From contig JAFGPH010000420.1 of the NCBI GenBank assembly GCA_016926135.1, positions 1 through 7,586 of the forward strand: a stretch of DNA of 7,586 bases. The letters run 5' to 3'. The position numbers and the translations under genes are program-made. Source of the stretch: Deltaproteobacteria bacterium. GTDB taxonomy: Bacteria > Desulfobacterota > DSM-4660 > Desulfatiglandales > HGW-15. A model generated the notes under the pieces. It worked only from the letters and a program-made list of their open reading frames with translations, ran no database searches and was not told the origin of the DNA. Position 1 is the first letter of the stretch. Each line of letters begins with the position of its first letter. Shown one piece after another: positions 1 to 4,882 of this stretch.

Positions 1-714
1 ATGAATGACTTCTACCTGAAATTCAAACCCAAGGAGATGGACACGGTACACCCCATGTGGTGGCACGCCAATTCACCCAGCACCCTGCACACGACCAAGG
101 CCGTTCGCACCCTGGAGGATCTGAAGGGGTTGACCATCAGGGCCCCCGGCATTATCGGCGATGTGATCAAGGCCCTCGGAGGCACTCCGGTTCCCATGCC
201 TTCCCCGGAGGTCTATGACGCCATGTCCAAGGGCGTCATTCAGGGCGCCTTCATGGGCACCGAGGCGCAGAAGAACTTCAGGCTGGCTGAGGTCAGCAAG
301 TTCCTGACCAACTCGTGGATGGTGGGGCCTTCCTATCCGATGTTCGTGGTCATCAACAAGAACACGTACAAGAAGTTCTCACCGGAGGTCCGGTCCATCT
401 TCGATGCACTGTGCGGTGAGTACCGGGACAGAGCTGCCCTGATGTGGAACGCCATCGATTTCGACGGCATTGAAGCGGCCAAGGCGAACAAGGTCGAGTT
501 CATCGATCTGTCCAAGGAGGAAGGCCAGAAGTGGGAAAAAGCAGCGCAGCCGGTCATTGAGGATTATGTCAAGAGAATGACCTCCAGAGGGTTTGCGGAG
601 CCCGAGGTCCGGGGCTGGATCAAGTACCTGAAGGAAAGAACCGCCTACTGGACCCAGAAGCAGATGGACTTCCGGATCAAGTCCGTTACCGGTCCGCCGG
701 ATATGAGACCTTAA
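1..714 (+). CDS. dctP: TRAP transporter solute-binding protein, DctP family (5'-truncated by window)
   Basis: This is the extracytoplasmic solute receptor of a TRAP transporter, which captures a small organic acid-type ligand in the periplasm and delivers it to the DctQM membrane complex. The visible 237 residues match the C-terminal two thirds of the family. LEDLKGLTIRAPG (38-50) contains Arg47, at the place of the conserved arginine that binds the ligand carboxylate in DctP/SiaP-type proteins. GGTPVPMPSPEVYDAMSKG (60-78) and the following VIQGA are the usual second-lobe signature. Family members are about 320-350 residues long with an N-terminal signal peptide. Here neither the signal peptide nor the first lobe is present, and homology seems to run right up to residue 1, so the ATG at base 1 is most likely an internal methionine and the gene starts upstream of the window. 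The C-terminal tail (about 195-237) is charged and ends in PPDMRP. dctQ follows after 66 bases. The ligand cannot be predicted from sequence. Confidence 0.9.
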   Translation: MNDFYLKFKPKEMDTVHPMWWHANSPSTLHTTKAVRTLEDLKGLTIRAPGIIGDVIKALGGTPVPMPSPEVYDAMSKGVIQGAFMGTEAQKNFRLAEVSKFLTNSWMVGPSYPMFVVINKNTYKKFSPEVRSIFDALCGEYRDRAALMWNAIDFDGIEAAKANKVEFIDLSKEEGQKWEKAAQPVIEDYVKRMTSRGFAEPEVRGWIKYLKERTAYWTQKQMDFRIKSVTGPPDMRP

Positions 715-725
715 CCAGTCCTTCC

Positions 726-764
726 TCCTCCTGCCGCCCGCCCCTCCGGCAAGCGGCTGGAGGA
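726..764 (+). promoter_or_regulatory. Long hairpin in the dctP-dctQ gap (conformer A)
   Basis: TCCTCCTGCCGC (726-737) pairs with GCGGCTGGAGGA (753-764). Eleven of 12 positions are Watson-Crick pairs with a single T-T mismatch at 732/758, and the loop has 15 bases. No T-run follows, so it does not look like a Rho-independent terminator. It lies 11 bases after the dctP stop and leaves the dctQ ribosome binding site (769-774) free. A stable stem here could protect the 3' end of the dctP message or partly block read-through, giving more binding protein than permease, as intergenic stems do in other binding-protein transport operons. That role is inferred; only the base pairing is seen. Confidence 0.55.
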
Positions 765-772
765 TGCCGGAG
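744..772 (+). promoter_or_regulatory. Alternative hairpin that hides the dctQ ribosome binding site (conformer B)
   Basis: CTCCGGCA (744-751) is perfectly complementary to TGCCGGAG (765-772), giving 8 base pairs around a 13-base loop. The 3' arm includes GGAG of the dctQ ribosome binding site, so this fold would mask translation initiation of dctQ. Its 5' arm lies in the loop of the 726-764 hairpin and its loop contains that hairpin's 3' arm. The 1-base connection at 765 is too short to span a 12-pair stem, so the two folds should exclude each other. The pyrimidine-rich then purine-rich composition makes chance pairing more likely, so confidence in a real switch is moderate to low. Confidence 0.35.
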
Positions 773-774
773 AG
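769..774 (+). promoter_or_regulatory. Ribosome binding site of dctQ
   Basis: GGAGAG lies 6 bases before the ATG at 781 and supports that start. A second purine block, GGAGG at 759-763, is too far upstream to be the main site and is part of the 3' arm of the intergenic hairpin. Confidence 0.65.
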
Positions 775-780
775 AAGTCC

Positions 781-1278
781 ATGTCCGCTTTGGCGAAGTT
801 CGATACCCTGAACCGCAAAATCGGTTTGGTGCTGGAGGGAATAGGCCTGGCCGCCATGATTATCATGGTGTTCATCACCACCCTTGATGTCATGGGGGCC
901 AAGCTTTTTCTGCGGCCGGTTTTCGGGGCCCTGGATGCAGTCATGCTCTTGCAACTGGTTGCCGTCTCTTTCGCCGCAACCATCACTCTTCTTGAGGGAA
1001 GGCACATCGAGGTAGAATTCTTCACGGTGCTTTTTCCAGAGAGAGTTCAGGCGATCATCGATCTCTTTGTCAAACTCCTTTGCCTTGGGCTTTTCGTCAT
1101 CCTGTTCTGGTACATGGTTGTTTTTGCGCATCACCTTCAGGTCAGAATGGAGACTACGCCGACGGTGCGGGTCACGCTCCACCCCTTTGCCTACGGAGCC
1201 GCCATTGCCTTCATCCCGGTTTGTCTTGCTTATGTCTCCTTCATCATCAAATGCTTCCTGAGGATCATCAAAAGATGA
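781..1278 (+). CDS. dctQ: TRAP transporter small membrane subunit, DctQ family
   Basis: This is the small integral membrane subunit of the TRAP transporter, which packs against the large permease and is needed for a working DctQM complex in the inner membrane. The 165-residue protein has the normal length and shows four hydrophobic segments at roughly residues 19-40, 50-70, 95-117 and 135-160, with the usual cytoplasmic amphipathic start (MSALAKFDTLNRKIG). The motif GRHIEVEFF (73-81), after the second segment, is the characteristic DctQ loop (family pattern roughly 'HI.V'). The start at 781 has a GGAGAG site 6 bases upstream, and no nearby in-frame start fits the family length better. The stop codon TGA overlaps the ATG of the next gene (ATGA), which indicates translational coupling. 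Translation may be controlled by the alternative hairpins in the upstream gap. Confidence 0.93.
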   Translation: MSALAKFDTLNRKIGLVLEGIGLAAMIIMVFITTLDVMGAKLFLRPVFGALDAVMLLQLVAVSFAATITLLEGRHIEVEFFTVLFPERVQAIIDLFVKLLCLGLFVILFWYMVVFAHHLQVRMETTPTVRVTLHPFAYGAAIAFIPVCLAYVSFIIKCFLRIIKR

Positions 1279-2573
1279 CTCCCGAGACCACAGGTCTTGC
1301 CGGCATCGCTCTGCTCGTCCTGCTCTTTCTCATCAGAGTTCCTGTGGCTTTTTCCATGGCCATCGTCGGGTTTCTCGGTTTTGCCTACCTGAACGGCATG
1401 GAGTCGGCCCTGCTGCTCCTGCCCCAGGACTTTTTCGACACTTTTTGCTCTTATCCGCTGTCCGTAATTCCCACATTCATCCTGATGGGTTCCTTTGCCT
1501 TTGCATCGGGGATCAGCGGGCGTCTCTACGCGGCATGTTATACCTGGGTAGGCCATCTCCGGGGAGGGCTGACCATTGCCACAGTGCTCGCCTGCTCGGG
1601 ATTTGCCGCCATCTGCGGGTCCACGGCCGCAACAGCGGCAACCATGGGAAAGATTGCTCTCCCCGAGATGATGAAGTACAAGTATGACCCGTCGTTTGCC
1701 ACAGGAACAGTCGCATCCGCGGGCACTCTCGGCATTCTTATCCCTCCCAGCACGGTGTTCATCGTCTACGGCATTCTCACCGAGGAGTCCATCGGCAAGC
1801 TCTTCCTTTCAGGGATCTTGCCCGGCGCTCTCCTGACGCTGCTCTTCATTGCCACGGTGGTCGTGCTGTGTCTCCGTAACCCGGAACTGGGGCCTGCAGG
1901 ACCCGCCACCACCTGGAGAGAAAAGCTCGTGGCATTTTCAGGCATCATCGAGGCCATTATCCTGTTCGCGCTTGCCATTGGCGGGCTCTTTCTCGGATGG
2001 TTCAGCCCGACGCAGGCCGGGGGCATCGGCGCCTTCGGCGCCCTGGTTATCGGCCTCTTTCGCCAGGGCCTTAATTTCAAGCTCACACTCGAAGCGACAA
2101 GGGATGGACTCCGCACGGCCTGCATGGTGCTCTTCATCATTGCCGGCGCCACGGTGTTCGGGCACTTCATGGCAATAACCAACATCCCTTTCGAGCTCGC
2201 CGACTGGGTGGTGGACCTCCCGATCCCGCCCATGGCGATTATGGGAGTCGTTATCTTCATCTATTTCGTGGGCGGCTTTTTCATGGACTCCATGGCACTG
2301 ATCGTGGTGACTGTGCCTATTTTCTTTCCTATTGTCAGACAGCTCGGGGTCGATCCGATCTGGTTCGGGGTCATCATTGTCCTGATCGGGGAAATGGGGG
2401 TCATCACGCCTCCTGTGGGAGTCAATGTGTTTGTGATCAAGGGGATTGCCCCGGATATACCGCTTCACCAGATCTTCAGAGGCATCTTTCCTTTTCTCGG
2501 GGCACTTTTGATTCTGGCCGTTCTTCTGATCATTTTTCCTCAGATTGCCACCTACCTTCCGAGTCTCATGTAG
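1275..2573 (+). CDS. dctM: TRAP transporter large permease, DctM family
   Basis: This is the large permease subunit, an ion-transporter superfamily protein that moves the solute across the inner membrane using an ion gradient after receiving it from the DctP-type receptor. The 432 residues match the usual length of about 425-440, with about 11-12 hydrophobic segments arranged as two inverted halves. Signatures include PTFILMGSFAFASG (66-79), the HLRGGL turn (94-99), SGFAAICGSTAATAATMG (108-125), LPEMMKYKYD (129-138), GTLGILIPPS (150-159) and, in the second half, GEMGVITPPVG (372-382), equivalent to the GTLGILIPPS loop. The open frame extends upstream to 1080, but the ATG at 1275 is chosen: the protein then begins at the first membrane helix, GAGG at 1260-1263 lies 11 bases upstream, and the start overlaps the dctQ stop by 4 bases. 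The extra upstream codons are only dctQ read in another frame. The next gene begins 18 bases after the stop. Confidence 0.95.
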   Translation: MTPETTGLAGIALLVLLFLIRVPVAFSMAIVGFLGFAYLNGMESALLLLPQDFFDTFCSYPLSVIPTFILMGSFAFASGISGRLYAACYTWVGHLRGGLTIATVLACSGFAAICGSTAATAATMGKIALPEMMKYKYDPSFATGTVASAGTLGILIPPSTVFIVYGILTEESIGKLFLSGILPGALLTLLFIATVVVLCLRNPELGPAGPATTWREKLVAFSGIIEAIILFALAIGGLFLGWFSPTQAGGIGAFGALVIGLFRQGLNFKLTLEATRDGLRTACMVLFIIAGATVFGHFMAITNIPFELADWVVDLPIPPMAIMGVVIFIYFVGGFFMDSMALIVVTVPIFFPIVRQLGVDPIWFGVIIVLIGEMGVITPPVGVNVFVIKGIAPDIPLHQIFRGIFPFLGALLILAVLLIIFPQIATYLPSLM

Positions 2574-2591
2574 CTGAGGCAGGCGGAGCGC

Positions 2592-4757
2592 ATGTCTTCA
2601 GGGAGCAGACGCGACATCTTCGTTTTTCTTTTGCCCTTACTCTGTGCGTTCCTCTTCTTCCACCCCATCTTGATCTCGGACAAAACGATCTTCTTCCGTG
2701 ACATCCACCGTCTCTTCTACCCCATGAAGCATTTTCTGGCCTCCTCCCTCCAGAACGGAGAATGGCCTTTCTGGTGCTCCGGGTACTTCTGCGGAGCCCC
2801 CTTCATGAGCGATATCCAGTCCGGGCTTTTTTATCCCCTATCCCTGGTGTTCCTCCTCTTCCCCTATCCGTGGTCCCTGAACCTCTATGTGGCCCTTCAC
2901 TTTATCCTGGGCTTTCTCTTCTTCTACCTTTTCATTAGGGGTCTCGACCTGTGCCGGGAATCTGCGCTCCTCTGCGGAACCTCGTTTTGTTACGGCGGCT
3001 ATGTCATTTCATCCGTGAACACCCTCAACAACCTTTCCACCGCCATCTGGCTTCCCGCCATTCTGTGGGCCTGCCAGCGCACCTCCCTCCATAAGGGCAT
3101 CAGGCCCATTCTTTGGGCCATTTTGGTTTTCTCCGCCGCCATCCTGGGGGGAGAACCCCAGCTTCTCTTGCTCGGCACAGTCCTGGTCTTCCTCTGTGGC
3201 CTGTTCCTCGTCCCACGTCCCTTCTCCTGGCGGGAGACCGCTTGGCGAGGGACGACGGTTTTGCTCATTGTCTTTTCAGCCGTCCTCCTGACCGGCGTTC
3301 AGCTGCTTTCCACTTTTCAGGACTACCAGTTTTCCGCGCGCCTAGGAGGCTTGAGCTTCGAGGAGGCCACCCGCTTTTCCCTTCCCTGGGCAATGCTCAA
3401 GCACCTTTTATGGCCCCTTCCCTTCCATGGTGATTTCGTGCACGACCCGGGGGCGCTGAAAGGTTTTTTCCCGGGTTCAGGACAGGTACCCTGGCTTCTG
3501 ACCGTATACCCCGGCATCCTGGTCGCCCCTCTGGCCGTCCTGGGCCTCTTCCTGAAGTTTTCCCGCCAGACCCTTTTCTGGCTGTTCATCCTTCTCCTCT
3601 CCCTGGCCTTCGCAGTGGGCAGAAACGCTCCAGTCTATGAGATGTTCTACGCCTTGTTCCCCTTTTTCCGCTTTCCGGAGAAGTTCATGCTCCCCGTTGC
3701 GGTCAGCCTGCTCGTGCTGGCGGCTTACGGGTTCCACGGCCTGCTTGAATTCCTGAAGAGGAAGGGGGTGCGGGTCTCAGCCCTTTCACGGCTCGTCATC
3801 CTCCTCCTGCTCATGGATCTCTACTGGACCCATCGCGGCCTGAACCCATTCTGCCCATCGAGCTTCTATGCCGTGCAGGAGCCCTCCTTGCAGCCTATGC
3901 TGGCGGACGAGGACCTCTTCCGGGTTTACGTCGATCCCGAGGCAGAGCCGCCGGATTCCTTTGAGACCATCGGCCGTCACCATCTTCAATGGCAGCGCAT
4001 GCTCATGCCCAATCTTGGAATCCTTCGGGGCCTGCAACACGTGGGAGGGCAGAGCGGCTTGGAGTTGCGATATCAGTATTTCATCACCGAACTGCTTGCG
4101 AAACCCTGGAAGGAGAGAATCCGTTTCCTGAGTCTGGCCAATGTCAAGTACATCGTCTCCACGCAGCCCCTGGACACCTTCCCGGAACTTCGGGAGGAAG
4201 TCGCCAAAGTGAGCGGGCTTCTTTACCGTATCAGGGAGCCCTTGCCGAGGGCCTGGATGGTGGGTAAGCTGCAGCCTGTCCGCGCAGGGACCCTGGAAGA
4301 ACTTGTGGACGGCTCAGTGGACTTCTCCACCACCGCTCTCACCAGGGGAGACGTTGTCAGTCGTCACTGGGATGCCTTCCTCGGGGAAGTACCCCGACCC
4401 GTCTATGGCAACGGAACGGTTCGACTGGAAATCGATGTGGAGCGATCCGCCATTCTCGTGCTTTCAGAGGCGGCCTATCCGGGGTGGAGAGCCCTCCTGG
4501 ACGGGGTAGAGGTGAAATGCCTGTGGCTGAATCTCCTGTTTCAGGGTGTCGAACTCGAGCCAGGACGACACAGGGTGGAATTCGTGTTCACCCCCCCTCA
4601 TTTCCGCATTTCCTTAACCGTCTCCCTTCTCTCCCTGCTCACGATTCTCTTTCTCCTGCTGACAACGATCACCCCCAGGCAAAGGAAGGGGGTGCCGAGG
4701 GAGATCGCCGCACCCGGTCGAAGAGGCCAGGAAACAAACCTCATGACGACCTCCTGA
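2592..4757 (+). CDS. YfhO-family polytopic membrane protein, probable GT-C-type glycosyltransferase (copy 1)
   Basis: The 721-residue inner membrane protein has the layout of the YfhO family. A first helix (about 9-28) is followed by an outer loop with FFRDIHRLFYP (34-44, Asp37), WPFW (58-61), CGAPF (67-71) and a DIQSG motif (74-78). Some ten further hydrophobic segments reach to about residue 412, then comes an outer domain (about 413-672) closed by a last helix (673-692) and a basic tail. Other family-type marks are GGEPQ (186-190), FFRFPEKF (358-365), MPNLGILRGLQHVGG (472-486), ANVKYIVS (516-523) and AYPGWRALLDG (628-638). In Gram-positive bacteria YfhO is reported to glycosylate lipoteichoic acid from a polyprenyl-phosphate sugar, and GT-C enzymes use an acidic residue in the first outer loop, for which Asp37 is the candidate. 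Substrate and activity here are inferred. It starts 18 bases after dctM with a weak AGGCGGAG-type site at 2581-2588 and is probably co-transcribed. It is a diverged paralogue of the next gene. Confidence 0.85.
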   Translation: MSSGSRRDIFVFLLPLLCAFLFFHPILISDKTIFFRDIHRLFYPMKHFLASSLQNGEWPFWCSGYFCGAPFMSDIQSGLFYPLSLVFLLFPYPWSLNLYVALHFILGFLFFYLFIRGLDLCRESALLCGTSFCYGGYVISSVNTLNNLSTAIWLPAILWACQRTSLHKGIRPILWAILVFSAAILGGEPQLLLLGTVLVFLCGLFLVPRPFSWRETAWRGTTVLLIVFSAVLLTGVQLLSTFQDYQFSARLGGLSFEEATRFSLPWAMLKHLLWPLPFHGDFVHDPGALKGFFPGSGQVPWLLTVYPGILVAPLAVLGLFLKFSRQTLFWLFILLLSLAFAVGRNAPVYEMFYALFPFFRFPEKFMLPVAVSLLVLAAYGFHGLLEFLKRKGVRVSALSRLVILLLLMDLYWTHRGLNPFCPSSFYAVQEPSLQPMLADEDLFRVYVDPEAEPPDSFETIGRHHLQWQRMLMPNLGILRGLQHVGGQSGLELRYQYFITELLAKPWKERIRFLSLANVKYIVSTQPLDTFPELREEVAKVSGLLYRIREPLPRAWMVGKLQPVRAGTLEELVDGSVDFSTTALTRGDVVSRHWDAFLGEVPRPVYGNGTVRLEIDVERSAILVLSEAAYPGWRALLDGVEVKCLWLNLLFQGVELEPGRHRVEFVFTPPHFRISLTVSLLSLLTILFLLLTTITPRQRKGVPREIAAPGRRGQETNLMTTS

Positions 4758-4760
4758 TCA

Positions 4761-4802
4761 CCGTGTCGCGGAGGGGTCACTCTTATCTGGCAGAGGACAC
4801 GG
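4761..4802 (+). repeat. Short inverted repeat just after the first YfhO-type gene
   Basis: CCGTGTC (4761-4767) is perfectly complementary to GACACGG (4796-4802), with a 28-base spacer, starting 4 bases after the stop codon at 4755-4757. There is no following T-run, so a Rho-independent terminator is not supported. It could be a weak mRNA stem or an operator just upstream of the candidate promoter. A seven-base match in a gap of this size can easily occur by chance. Confidence 0.25.
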
Positions 4803-4809
4803 CGTCTGA

Positions 4810-4838
4810 TTGCTTACCCCCTCCCGGTCTGGTATGCT
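4810..4838 (+). promoter_or_regulatory. Candidate sigma70-type promoter with extended -10 for the second YfhO-type gene
   Basis: TTGCTT (4810-4815, 3 of 6 matches to the -35 consensus) and TATGCT (4833-4838, 4 of 6 to the -10 consensus) are separated by the ideal 17 bases. The -10 is preceded by TGG (4830-4832), the TGn extended -10 element, which would compensate for the weak -35. A transcript would start near 4845, about 38 bases before the ATG at 4883. The element sits in the only sizeable gap between the two paralogous membrane protein genes, so it may let the second be expressed apart from the upstream operon. Confidence 0.4.
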
Positions 4839-4868
4839 ACCGAAAATTCCTGCATGGATCCCAACTGT

Positions 4869-4874
4869 GGTGAG
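4869..4874 (+). promoter_or_regulatory. Ribosome binding site of the second YfhO-type gene
   Basis: GGTGAG lies 8 bases before the ATG at 4883 and decides that start. A nearer ATG at 4875 is out of frame with the long coding region. Confidence 0.6.
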
Positions 4875-4882
4875 ATGCCGCC

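Noticed and set aside
726..775. Rho-independent terminator after dctP
   Set aside because: The stem is strong but is followed by purine-rich sequence instead of a T-run, and the downstream transporter genes must be transcribed.
379..1182. Long open frame of 267 codons on the minus strand across dctP and dctQ
   Set aside because: It is antisense to two confidently identified genes, has a low-complexity charged composition (His, Asp, Glu, Arg runs) and no recognisable domain, and is explained by codon bias of the + strand genes.
1080..1274. An upstream start at 1080 for dctM giving a 65-residue extension
   Set aside because: The extension is dctQ read in another frame, is Cys- and His-rich without similarity to permeases, and the ATG at 1275 gives the usual length with the typical 4-base overlap.
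4484..4873. Open frame of 129 codons running from the end of the first YfhO-type gene across the gap
   Set aside because: Most of it overlaps the conserved C-terminal domain in another frame, the remainder covers the candidate promoter and ribosome binding site, and the peptide shows no domain or membrane pattern.
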